From Euonymus europaeus (taxonomy: Eukaryota; Streptophyta; Magnoliopsida; Celastrales; Celastraceae): a stretch of 64,000 nt of DNA. Positions 44,817 through 56,600 of this stretch are shown here, piece by piece (within the stretch, counting starts at the first letter, position 1; the number at the start of each line of letters is the position of its first letter). The stretch covers positions 18,944,760-19,008,759 of the forward strand of contig OY756969.1 in the NCBI GenBank assembly GCA_963580455.1, read 5' to 3'. A program made the translations under genes and the position numbers. The notes under the pieces are model-generated. The model worked only from the letters and a program-made list of their open reading frames with translations, was not told where the DNA came from and did not search any database.

Positions 44817-45606
44817 AATGGACCCCATCAAGTATAATTTCAAAAATCCTTCACTCTCGGGAAGAATAGCCAAGTGGCAAATATTATTGTCTGAATATGA
44901 TATTCATTATGTCACACAAAAGGCTATAAAAGGAAGTGCAATAGCAGACTACTTGGCGGAGAGAGCAATTGATGACTTTCAATCTATGAGCATTGGTTTT
45001 CCAGATAGCGATATCATGACCTTATCTATAGGAGAGAAGAGTTTGGAATAGCCTGAAAGATGGACCCTGCTATTTGATGGTGCATCTAATATGATAGGAT
45101 GTGGAATTGGGGCAGCGCTTATATCACCAGAGGGGAAAGTCACACCGTTTACTGCCAAGTCATACTTTGAGTGCACCAATAACATTGCTGAATATGAGGC
45201 ATGTGCAATGGGGATTCAGACAGCTATAGAGGTCGGAATTAAAAGGTTACAAGTTTATGGAGAGTCACACTTAGTAATTCGACAATTGAATGATGAATGG
45301 GAAACCAAGGATTCTAAACTGGTACCCTACTATCAGTTTATTAAGAAGATGATCAAGCCATTTGATTGGATTGAACTTGACCATATTCCAAGAGAAGAAA
45401 ATCAGATAGTAGATGCTTTGGCAACCCTAGCAGCCATGTTTGATTTGGATCCGCGAGGAGAAGTCCAGATCATCAAAATTGAGAAGAGAGAGGCAAATGC
45501 ATATTGCTCAAATATAGAAGAGGAATTGGATGGTAAACCGTGGTATTATGACGTGAAAAAAATACTTGGAAAGAAGAGAGTATCCTCCAGATGCCTCAGA
45601 AAATGA
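44817..45606 (+). pseudogene. T1 RNase H end and second (Archaea-like) RNase H
   Basis: Frame 44761-45051 continues the tether after the first RNase H (TTWLISKMDPIKYNFKNP, GRIAKWQILLSEYDI, KGSAIADYLA), ending at TAG 45049-45051. In the same phase, 45091-45606 is the second RNase H typical of Tat/Ogre elements: FDGASN (first Asp, 45073-45090), NIAEYEACAMGI (Glu), YGESHLVIRQL and VDALATLA. The third position normally reads G-D-S, so Asp is replaced by Glu. A frameshift leads into integrase. The role of this extra domain is still debated. Confidence 0.85.
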
Positions 45607-46789
45607 TAAGCACACCATACGAAGACTCTCTGGTTCCTTTCTCTTAGAAGGGAATGTGTTATATAAAAGAAGTTCAGGATTTGCACTCCTTCGATGTGTG
45701 AATGTTGATGAAGCCAAACAAATTATGAAAGAGATTCATGAAGAAATTTTTGGTACCCATTCAAGTGGGTACTCGATGGCAAGGAAAATATTTCGAGCAG
45801 GCTACTATTGGCTTACTATGGAAAGGGATTGCATCAGCTATGCAGTCAAGTGCCACAAGTGTCAAATTTATGCCGATAAAACTCACGTTCTAGTGAATCC
45901 CCTACATGTATTAGTATCCCCATGGCCATTTTCTATGTGGGGCTTAGATGTTATTGGCCCAAATGAACCAAAAGCTTCTAATGGACATCGCTTCATTCTA
46001 GTCGCGATTGATTATTTCACAAAGTGGGTGGAAGCAAATTCGTATGCTAAGGTGACAAGTAATATCATCGTTCGATTCTTGAGGAAAGATATAGTTTGTC
46101 GCTATGGGGTTCCTGAAAGGATTATTACTGACAATGGCACAAATTTCAATAGCATGATAATGAATGACTTCTGTAAGCAGTTTAAGATCAAACATCATAA
46201 TTCATCTCCTTATCGTCCTAAGATGAATGGGGCTGTTGAGGCAGCTAACAAAAATATTAAAAAGATCATTCAAAAGATGACAGAAAATTACAAAGATTGG
46301 CATGAAAAGCTTCCCTTTGCTTTATACGGATATCGGACTTCTGTACGCACTTCTACTGGTGAAAGAACTTTTGCTCTACTATATGGAATAGAGGCAGTTA
46401 TTCCTATTGAAGTGGAAATTCCTTCACTAAGAGTGGTGGTAGAGGCCAACTTGGAGGAGACAGAATGGGTTTGAAGTCGATATGAACATCTAAATTTTAT
46501 CGAGGAAAGGAGACTGGGGGCCCTTTGTGGAGGACAACTTTATCAAAAATGAATGGTAAGAGCACATCATAATAAAGTGCGCCCCCGTTGTTTTAGAGAA
46601 GGAGATTTAGTGCTAAAAATGATCCAACCGCCTCAAAAATATCATCGACGAAAATGGACTCCTACTTATGAGGGACCGTATATGGTGAAGAAATCATTCT
46701 CTGGTGGAGCAGTAATTTTGACAAAAATGAATGGTGATGATTTTTCTCATCCAGTGAATGCCGATATTCTGAAGCGATATTACACATAA
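45566..46789 (+). pseudogene. T1 integrase (core intact, tail broken)
   Basis: The main 302-residue frame has an HHCC zinc site (H58, H65, C96, C99) and a D,D35E core: D128 (WGLDVIGP), D189 (ITDNGTNF) and E225 (NGAVEAANKN). The frame stops at TGA 46472-46474 after ETEWV, where relatives usually have another Trp/Arg, and translation continues in phase through SRYEHLNFIEERR to a second TGA (46550-46552). The last frame 46553-46789 is the GPY-like C-terminus (KVRPRCFREGDLVLK, WTPTYEGPYMVKK) ending NADILKRYYT. It has no chromodomain, as expected for Tat. The core looks catalytically complete. Confidence 0.9.
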
Positions 46790-48085
46790 AAAAAGAAAAA
46801 AAAGGAAGAATTATGCCAAAGTGAAAACCCTTTTGGGCGCTTTAGGCAAGAAGCTATCAAGGATGGCGGAAGACATTCAGTTAAGATCCATCAATGGTCA
46901 AGTAAAGACAGATGTATTTTAGAATACAGTGAGCAGCCAATGAGTATTGATTGAGTTCCATAGAAAATGTGGGTTTGACTACGGGTTCAATGCTTATCAA
47001 ACTTCATGATTGAATTCGACAATTGCGAAGTAGGTGCACACAAAAACTAGGGCAGTTTTTGCATAGAGTCTGGGTTTAATCATTTAGTGCTTGTAAAAGA
47101 AATTTTATTTTCTAAATTTCTTGAGCCTTCATATGTATATATTCTTCCGGAAAAGAATTGTTTCAGCTCTTTACCTACCTTATTTCAATACTCAGTAAAT
47201 GATCATTCATAATCCTTTGTTTCATTTGCTATCCTTTCCACAAAATTTCTTGAGCAATATATTCTTTTAAATATTTTGCTTCTCATGTGCATAGCCATGC
47301 TGTTAAATTTATTGAGAATAAGTTTTACATAAATTTCTGGAAAACAAGTGCACTAGAAGATGGTTCTTAGCAAGGAATTGACAAGCTTTGGTAATTTGGA
47401 TTGGTAAAGAGCTAAGAGAAATCAGGGGATATGACAAATTGACAAAGAGGTCACCGAAAGTCGATTTAAAGGCATTCATCGGTGGAAAGCCTTGCGCCAA
47501 AGGTGTGCATTTATCTATGGAAATAAGAAATTAGTATAATTAGGAGTTGCACAATGAGTTTTTTCCTCAGTTCGAGTACCAAGAATCTTGATAAATTCTA
47601 CAAGTTGGTTGCCTGCATTTTCCCCCAAGATCACGAAATAAGTGGAGGCTCGACAGTAATTATGAACCATGATCACGGAACAGTTGACAGTTATAGAAAT
47701 GATCACATTCTAATGATTCGTGATTGTGCAAGTACAAGGGATGACAAATGACAGATGACAGGGAGTCATGTATGATAGCATCATTTGCATGTTCTCATTT
47801 CTCATATCAATAGAAAATGGAATAGTTACACCATGAGAATAACTTTGCCAAGAATTGCTTATACATTTAAACATTTGTTCAGCCAAGCTGGGAGTGGCGC
47901 AATGATCCCGAGCACTTTCATTTTAGTTTAGCTAAGCACAATGATCCCGAGTTCTTTTCATGTCCATCAAGAGCAAGTCGTAGATCACCTTAAGAGACTG
48001 TATTTTTTATATGTACCAAATAAAATCGATTTACTACACCTTTGCGCGCCATTTACCTTATAAAGGTCATGCAAAGGGGGGCAGC
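46790..48085 (+). other. T1 3' untranslated region and polypurine tract
   Basis: About 1.3 kb with no coding sign. AAAGGGGGGCAGC (48073-48085) lies directly before the 3' LTR start TGTAGTGCCCG and is a good polypurine tract. Two near-copies of TGATCCCGAG.. occur about 38 bp apart at 47903 and 47943. Short frames here look accidental. Confidence 0.8.
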
Positions 48086-48921
48086 TGTAGTGCCCGATTT
48101 TTGTCCGGATAAGACTTATTTGGTCATAAAAAAAATTATTGTTCAAAAATAAATAAAATTGGTAAGGAAAAACCCAAGTTTGTGGTCAAACTAGGTTCAT
48201 TCTCACAAGCTCAATAAACCAAGTCCAAAAGCAAATAAAAATAATAAAAAGATAAATAGGAAAATAATGAAGGAATTCGGTTGGGACTCTTGATACTTTT
48301 GTTAGTTTCCTTCTCCATCTCAAAATCCTCCCCTCAATACTATTGTTGTTAAACTTATCATCTTTCTCTTAGCTTTACCTAATCCTCCTTCACCTATAAA
48401 TAGGTTTCTTTTTCACCATAAAAGGGGGACCTTTTTTTGGGGGAGGAATCGCATCTCTCTCGTGGAGCTCTTCAACTCATCTCTTCACTTCTTTCTCTAC
48501 CAGCCGTCACTATCAGGAAAAAAGAGACTTCAAAAAAGAGTAGAACGTTGCCTCTTCAACTCCTCTCTCTACCAAAAACAGCCCCTTCTTTCCGTCTCTC
48601 TACCTCAATAGCCCGAGTCCTCTTCATCTCCACTCAAACCGTTCCTTCTCCTTAAAGAAAACCGAAATCTTCTTTCTTTTTCGCTACCACCTGCCACACT
48701 ACCCTCCTTCTCTCCATCTCTCTCTACTGTTAACAAGCAGTGCCTTCTCCTTGCCCAGCAATACCATCACTTGATTCTTCCTCCTCACTTCATTTGGTTC
48801 ATCACCACGCATCACCCGGTCACTACTTACACCATCAGTACATCTTTTGTTCGGTATTCTCACAAATCTTGGTTTTTTTGTAAGTGTTACCCTGCCCATG
48901 AACTGTCATACAGTAGATATA
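48086..48921 (+). repeat. T1 3' LTR, left part
   Basis: It starts TGTAGTGCCCGATTTTTGTC and follows the 5' LTR closely to CAGTAGATATA, equal to about 34014, where Athila A2 sequence takes over. A 31-bp block (AAAAACAGCCCCTTCTTTCC and on, 48574-48604) is present here and missing from the 5' LTR, between CTCTCTACC repeats. Confidence 0.93.
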
Positions 48922-50229
48922 ATCTTATAACTGTACAAATATAATCTTATTACTGTACAAATATTATATAATGGACAAATAAAAGTCAATCGCACAAGGA
49001 GTGATACTAATAAATATACAATCTAACACTTGCATATAATTTACACATAATTGTAAAAAAAATGGGGGTTTAAGTCTTATAACATAAAAATAAAAATAAA
49101 AAACACATTAGTATTAAAAATAAGAATATAAAGTAAAGAGTTTCAATTTCTAAAAATCCTTGCTAGGACTCACTATCCACCACAAAACAATCAAACAATT
49201 TATAAGAAATGGTAGATTGAAACTTTCAACAAGTATATAATGGCAACATTCACAACAAGGTCATGATCAAACTTAAGTTGTATGATTCTCTCTTAGGTGC
49301 ATGTACAGTGCATGGTGTTTACCTCAATATGTGTATTCTCAATTGAAATCTAGCATGATATTTGCATCAATTAACAATTTAAAACCCAATAAGAGAAAAG
49401 AGAATATGAATATCACAAGAATCCTAATACATGGTGTTTGTACTTAGATATTCGAGAATTGATTTTTCATAATTCGTTTAACCAAATTATATATTGCAAA
49501 TAAAAACATATTAAACAAGGTAATTGATCATGTTCTACAACAATTAATTCCAATACATGTTGCAAAGTTAGCTATTCAAAGAAACAAAAATATTAGAATT
49601 CAAATATCATGGAAAAATCAAAATCATCATTCTTGTAAGAAAATTTGCAATCCACACCACACAACTTATATAATTGAAATCATGTTTAGGGCTTCAAAGT
49701 TAAGCCCTAACTATAAAAGTTTAATTATACATAACCAAACAAAATATAAAACTTAAGAAATACAAGCTAAGGAATACAACCCTTTTTCTCCTCCTTTGTT
49801 CTTCCTCCAAAAGATTTCTTCTTCTTGCTTTGTTTCTTCAATTCTTCAAATTTTAGAATCTTGGAATTTTGGAATTTTGGAATCCTCCCTTCATCAAAGA
49901 CCTCATTTTCCTTTTATAGACAAAATATTATGTAAATATCATGATATTTTAAATATAAAAAATAATAAAATAAAAATATCACACATACAAATATTATAAA
50001 AATAAATATCACACATACAAATATTATGATATTTATTTTGGGCAAATGATGGTGATGTCATGGATGACATATTTTTACTTATAGATCAAGAATTTCATTC
50101 ACAATTGCTTGAGTTAAATGACAAGGAAGCAAAATGCCATTTAAAATAATAAAGTGATGTCTAAAATAATATTTGGAGTTTAATGCCTATATGTAACTAA
50201 TTTTAAAATATATATTCTGTCACTTATCA
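48922..50229 (-). repeat. A2 3' LTR
   Basis: Matches 61392-62702 closely. Its inner edge reads GTCACTTATCA (minus: TGATAAGTGAC). The outer TGTTATGTCG end found at 61368 is absent. A 39-bp block (TACAAATACATCACTTTAAA and on) present at about 62620-62658 is deleted here between AATG repeats. An ATAATCTTATTACTGTACAA duplication occurs at the outer end. Confidence 0.92.
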
Positions 50230-51974
50230 CAACCACCAACTAGCTTATTGCTAGTCCCTAGCAATACAAGTGTAAGGAAAATGTCATGATTATTTTAAAA
50301 TGAACACCACACAATAACATAATAAAAAGTAAGAGATCATAATTGCTATTCAAATTATTATAGTCACAATTTTCAACATTTGTGTGTGTGTGCACCAAGT
50401 CAAAACTTTCTTACCATAAACCATAATGCATAAATCTCGAGAAATTTTCCAAGTAAAAAGCCTCAACTCCATATTCTCACAGGTTAGAAAATGATTTCAA
50501 TGGATAGAATTTCTCTCATGGAGTTGGAAAATATAAAAACACTCAGAAGAACAATCAATTTAAGGACAAACAGATAAACAAACATTGATCAAAAGATAGG
50601 TCTATTAGCTGTTTAGAACTTCCACCAGTCTTACCAACAAACCTGCTTTGGAATTCTAGAGATCAATTTTGCTAAGAAAATAATCAACCCATATAACAGA
50701 AAAGAAACTACATGTCTTCTTAAGGAAGAATAAGACTTATAATTTTTTTTCCTCTGTTTTTCTTTTTTCTCTTTTTTTTTCTTCCCTTTTTTTCTTTTTT
50801 TTTCTTTTCAAATCCACAATACAATACATATTTAAACAAAGCCTCAGTAAATTACAACATTGGTCTAACAAAATTGATCTCTATCATCCTCAGCATCCTA
50901 CCAACATTCCACAAACCATGTAATGGTGTTCATTGACAATAATTATCCATTTCTAAAGATCAATGAAAGTTCGTAAGTTGTTTTGTCATTTCTCTCCACT
51001 CAGTTATAATGCACTTTATGCTTTATCCTTGAAAAGTTTCTTAGTATTATGCATTATCATCCATCTTATCACAGACTTAGTATTCGTGCACACAAAAATT
51101 TTAGAAAGTGCTTTCTAACAATCCAGATAGAAAAATTGACTCAAACCAGTTCCAAATTTAAGTGCACAAACAATCTGCAATACACATTGAAATGCTACAT
51201 TGAAGTGCATGCATATGGTACCCCCAACTAAAATGAAACATTGTCCTCAATGTAACAACCGAAAACTGAGTATGGAAATGCAATGCAAAAAACAAAAACA
51301 GGGGTAGAAAAAATACAACCTGAGATGAAAGCTTCGTGACAAGGTAGTAGCGGAGAGTCCTTATTGTTGCATCCTATCTATGAGAACATTCAGCATGTGC
51401 TCGAAGGTAGCTGTGTGCCCAATGATTGGCAGGTTCGTTCAGGATGGTCGAATCAATTCTTCGCTAAGGAATGATGTTAGCTCTAGCAAATAAGGGCTTC
51501 GAAGATGAAGAACTGGGAATGGCGACTCTCAGGCGGCGCGGCATACTGTAGAAGTGGAAGAAAAACTGGTAAGAAGAGACAAAAGTTGTGACAGTATTTG
51601 AAGAAAAAGAATAAGAAAAACGTAATTTTTTTATAGATGAAAAAAGATATAAATAATTGTATCACTAATTACACCAGGATTCCCAAGAAAGATTGGAGGG
51701 ACACAGTGGTCCACTTAAATACCAAACTTCTTAGACAGAATTATCCTAGACATGCAATTAGTAGCATAATATATCATACCAACTTACTCGTTCAAAATAT
51801 ATATTGCGGAAGCAATCCCAAATATATATAAATATAGATAGATATACTAGGTTTTTTTTTAAGAAAAATCAAATGAACAAAACAAAAATAAACACACAAG
51901 TAGAGTGAGAAAGAAATATGGGTTGCCTCCCACAAGCGCTAAGTTTAGTGTCATTAGCCAGACATAATGACGTC
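50230..51974 (-). other. A2 3' noncoding region
   Basis: No pol or env domain could be read. It holds a long plus-strand pyrimidine run (about 50738-50808), the conserved Athila post-pol motif (minus ACATTGAGGACAATG and TTGGGGGTA, about 51210-51255), and GGGTTGCCTCCCA (51919-51931), which A1 shares at 23844-23857. Confidence 0.7.
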
Positions 51975-53014
51975 TCAAGTGAGTGGAACAGGATCCGCAA
52001 GCCGTAAATTTTTCTCAACAGTTTCTGTTACTGGCTCTAAATAATGCTTAAGACGATGACCATTCACTTTGAAAATGCTTCCTGTTTGTGGGTGTTGAAG
52101 ATTCACTGCACCATGTGAAAAAACATGAGTAATAAGAAATGGTTCATACCAACGTGAACGAAGCTTACCTGGGAATAGTCGAAGGCGTGAGTTATATAAC
52201 AAGACTTTCTGCCTAGGTTCAAAATGCTTTCTCAATATATTTTTATCATGATAGACCTTGGTCTTCTCCTTATAAATTTTTGAGCTTTCATATGCATCAT
52301 TACGGAGTTCTTCCAACTCACTCAACTGTAACTTTCGTTGTCCACCTGCAGCCTCCATTTCCAAATTGTATAGTTTGATAGCCCAATATGCTTTGTGCTC
52401 TAATTCAACTGGTAAGTGGCAGGGTTTGCCAAAAACCAACCTATATGGTGACATTCCAATCGGAGTTTTGTAAGCTGTACGATAAGCCCATAAAGCATCT
52501 ATGAGATGATCAGACCAATCCTTGCGGGAGGAGCTCACACTCTTCTCCAATATCCGCTTTATTTCTCTATTATAGATTTAGCTTGTCCACTTGTTTATGG
52601 ATGATATGGTGTGGACACCTTATGAGTGACGCCATATTTGTTCAGTAATGCAGCAAACAGTTTGTTATTGAAATGGGACCCTCCAACACTAATGATTTCC
52701 CGTGGTGTTCCAAACCGTGCAAAAATATTTTCTTTAAGAAATCTGAGAACAACTCGAGAATCATTAGTCCTGGATGGAATTGCTTCCACCCACTTTGACA
52801 CATAATCCACAGCAAGTAAGATATACAAATAACCTTTACATGAAGGAAAAGGTCCCATGAAATCAATGCCCCATACATCAAAAATTTCAACTATAAGAAT
52901 ATGAGATAATGGCATTTGATTTCTAGATGAAAGATTACCTGACAGTTGACATTTATCACATGTAGAGCAGAAGGTATATGCATCCTTGAACAAGCTTGGC
53001 CAATAAAACCCCAC
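51975..53014 (-). pseudogene. A2 integrase, one interruption
   Basis: C-terminal frame 51975-52550 (191 residues) covers [33 protein letters not shown] and [13 protein letters not shown]. The core frame 52595-53014 has CSTCDKCQ (zinc site CC), [11 protein letters not shown] (first Asp) and SVGGSHFNN where SDGG is expected, so the second catalytic Asp is missing; TPYHP then precedes a stop where Q-T-S-G-Q-x-E should begin (near 52580). A TAG and TAA break the two frames. It would have integrated A2 cDNA; now inactive. Confidence 0.87.
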
Positions 53015-53609
53015 ATTGTAGTATTTTCAAAGCTGTCTTTTTTGGACCAGAATGTCCTCCACAAGCATAAAAGTGACAAAATGTGAGTATAGATTGAAAT
53101 TCTGATTCTGGCACACACCGTCGTATGATTTGGTCAGAAAACCATTTGAAAAGGTATGGGTCATCCCATATGTAATATTTTGCCATCGTCAAAAGCTTGT
53201 CCTTGTACGTTCTTGTCAAACTTTCTGGAAGATTACCTGTAACAAGATAATTGACAATATCAGCATACCAAGGTGTAGAAATTGATAAAGAAAATAATTG
53301 CTCATCAGGAAAATTCTCATTTAGTGGCAAAGAGTCTTCTTCGGTCACTGAATTGTTCACCACACGGCTAAGGTGATCAGCCACCACATTCTCGGATCCT
53401 TTTTTATCCTTAATCTCCAAATCAAACTCTTGAAGTAACAGAATCCATCTGATTAAACGTGGCTTTGCATCCTTCTTTTGAATAAGATACCTCAGAGCTG
53501 CATGGTCAGAAAATACTATTACCTTAGTTCCAATTAAATAGGCACGAAATTTTTCTAAGGAAAAAATTACAGATAAAAGCTCTTTCTCTGTAGTGGAGTA
53601 GTTTAATTG
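53015..53609 (-). pseudogene. A2 RNase H and integrase zinc-finger region
   Basis: From the solo-LTR edge the minus strand reads a phrase starting [14 protein letters not shown], then [17 protein letters not shown] and a connection to frame 52956-53420 ([18 protein letters not shown], then [14 protein letters not shown], the HH half of the integrase zinc site). The RT part lies across the solo LTR at 56876 onward. RNase H Asp (SDH) is present. A frameshift follows the HH half. Confidence 0.85.
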
Positions 53610-53614
53610 GGCAT

Positions 53615-56600
53615 TGTCGCAACCGCTTTTGCGAAAGGAATTTTTAAAAGAAGATTCGCCACCAATTGTAATAGGTGCAATTGGTCACCGATTAAAAATT
53701 ATTTGGTCTGCGAAAATCCAGAGAAAATGGGTAAGTGAGTTTGTTACATGTGGGAAAGGTGTTAGGCAAACGTCTGTTTTAAAACAGTTGCCAATTTAAC
53801 TTTTATTATCCCATTAAATGATTTTTTGAGAAAAATTAATTATGGCAGGAATCATATATTGAGTAAAATAATTATACAAAATATATTGAAACAAGATAAA
53901 AATAAGTTTGATAAAAACTATGTTAAAATTGAATAAAATAATTTTAGGAAACATAAAAATTATATTGAAAGTCTAATGTTGAGGTTCACAGAATTTTTTC
54001 ATCCAATGGTCCAATTTCTTAGAAGCACTCTCACCTCAAGAATTTTTCCGAGGGTGCATCCGATGCATTCCCCGAATCAATTCCATCGTAGGTAAAGTCT
54101 TTCAATATAATCTTTATACACCACAAAAATATACAATATAAATTTTGGAAAAGCATAAAATATAAAAATAAAAATAAAAATAAAAATAAAAAACGAAAAT
54201 AAAAATAAAGATAAAACGAAAATAAAATTAAAATAAAAAATAAAAATAAAATGAAATTAAAATGTTGGGAACCGGGTTTTTGTGGACTATACGATATTGA
54301 ATTATCGCAAATCCCGACTCAAATGTATTAATACTTTAAATCATACAATTTAAACACATAATCACATAACATGAGAAAACACATCTTGAATAAAACACAT
54401 CATCAACATATAGTAAAAAAAACACATGGGAGGGACTCGGTTCCCGTTTTTATTTTGGCAATTTATCATTTCAACCATACTATTAAATTAGTATGATTGA
54501 AAATAATGATTTATTACCGAGGGTCGATTGAAGGCTCCGCACTTCATTAAATCCCTTTCCATCCAATGGTTGAGATTCTGTAAAATCATTTCCTCAAGAA
54601 TCCTTTTGGGATAGCATCTAATGCTTTCCCGTTTTGGCTCCGTCATCGGATCAATTAATCGATCATTTACTATACAATAAAATACGAATTAAACAAGGTA
54701 TTTTAAGCCCCTTCTTTAAAAGCAAAGCCCAAATATTACATACAATCCCTTGGCCCAAAACATTAAACTTCTATCTCATGATAACCCATATAACTTATTA
54801 AAAGCCTAACCGTATAATGTAGACAAATAAAGCCCAAATCCCATAAAATTCATCCATCAAGTCTATATTTTATCAAGATAATACCCACACATTACACTAA
54901 CCTTAAAGCATAGAATTTAGTGATTTACATCAAACTAAAGCACAACATAGCAGATCCATGTAAAACAACCAGATCAATTTTTATCCCACATAATTTGGAA
55001 ACAGAAACATGCATCAACAAGGAATAAATAAGCACCCCTTAATGGCACAAAAACATGCATCTTTTAAGACATGACCTTAAGATAAATTTCAAGTCTCATT
55101 CAAGATTACCCACACAACTATATATTCATGCTCAAATCTCCAGGAATAAAATCATATATACCAACTATAGAATAAACAAACCATTCTTCACTTGGCATTC
55201 CAGCCATCCGAACACTTATAGATACATTTCCAACAACACATCATTGAATCATTCGATCATGAGGAAACATTTGATAAACAAATAACAGTAGCCTAGTCAA
55301 GCAATTCTTGATCACAAAACAAACATAAAAACACAAGGGGTTTAACTTCAAGATACATCAAATAAAGCATTAGCATGCAAAATGATTCAAAATTATACTA
55401 ACAGAGAACAAGAAAAATTCAACTCCACAATTCAACAACCTAAGCATACTAACAGCAACTCAAGTTCAATCATCATACCAGTTTGACCTTTATAGAATTT
55501 ACAGGGAAGAACTAAAGGACTCAAAACATAGATTTATTAACAACCTAGCACAGTCATTCATGCTATAAACGAAATCAATCGAAGGCAACCCAAGCAGCAA
55601 CATTTCTCACATAAACATTCAAAAACCGATCCTGCCCAACTCTCCCTTCCTCCAACTTCTCTCTAGCAATCTCTCTAGAAAATTTCTAAAGCCAGAATCC
55701 ATCCACCCAAACTAACAGAGAAACCAAATCCTCAAAACAAAACTCAGAATTTTTCTCAGAAAAAACGATCGAAAGAGAAGAACTTGAGCTTCCCCAAAAA
55801 CCTGATTCATAAGCAGATGCCCCAAAATTCAGCCCAGAATAACCTAATTGAAATACTCTCCGAAAAAAGAAGAAGCAAGAAAACCCAAAATCCCTCTCTC
55901 AAAATCTTCCTCCCAGAAAATCGAAAGATCCCTCTCAAAAGCGAAACCACAGAAGAGTTCCGCCCTCCCAATCGAAAGCCCCCAAACTCTGAAAGTCTTC
56001 CTCTGTCAAAAACCGATCTCCAGCCAAAAACTCCAATTTAGAAGAACCCCCCCAGAAAACTGAAATGAAGAGGAAGAACAAGCCCAGAAAATCTCCCAAG
56101 AAAAACTGAAATATTTCTTAAAAATAAAGAAGATAAACCTCCCAGAATTCTCCAGCCAGACCACCCAGAAAAACCTAATTTAAAAAGAACGAAGAAAACC
56201 CAAAAAAGATCCCCCTTAATCGATCTTTCTGCCTCCTTTTGTAACCGGAGCTCCCAATCCTCAAACCCCCAAAATCAACAACATTCAACCCCCCTTGTCA
56301 AACCGAATCACTCCTCTCTGACTTTCTACGCTCTCTGCTTTCTTCCCGTTGCTGCTCGGCTCCCTCTTTCTCTTTCTCTTCCCCATTTTCAAACCTTCGG
56401 TGCCCTCTTTTTCTTCCTTCTTTCTTCTTGTCGCCCCCTCTGTTTCTTCCGTTTCTCCCCCTTCTGTTTCTTTCTTTTGTTTTCTTTTTGTTTTTTACTT
56501 GATTAGGGCTAGACTCATGTGCCAGGTCGGGCTTCATGTTTTTAATTCAACTAAGGTTTGGGCTGAGTTATTGTGACAAACGGGCTTGCATCATTAGGGC

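Noticed and set aside
55784..56576. Several overlapping open frames rich in Lys, Ser, Glu or Phe
   Set aside because: Low-complexity LTR sequence open in more than one frame and strand; no family recognised.
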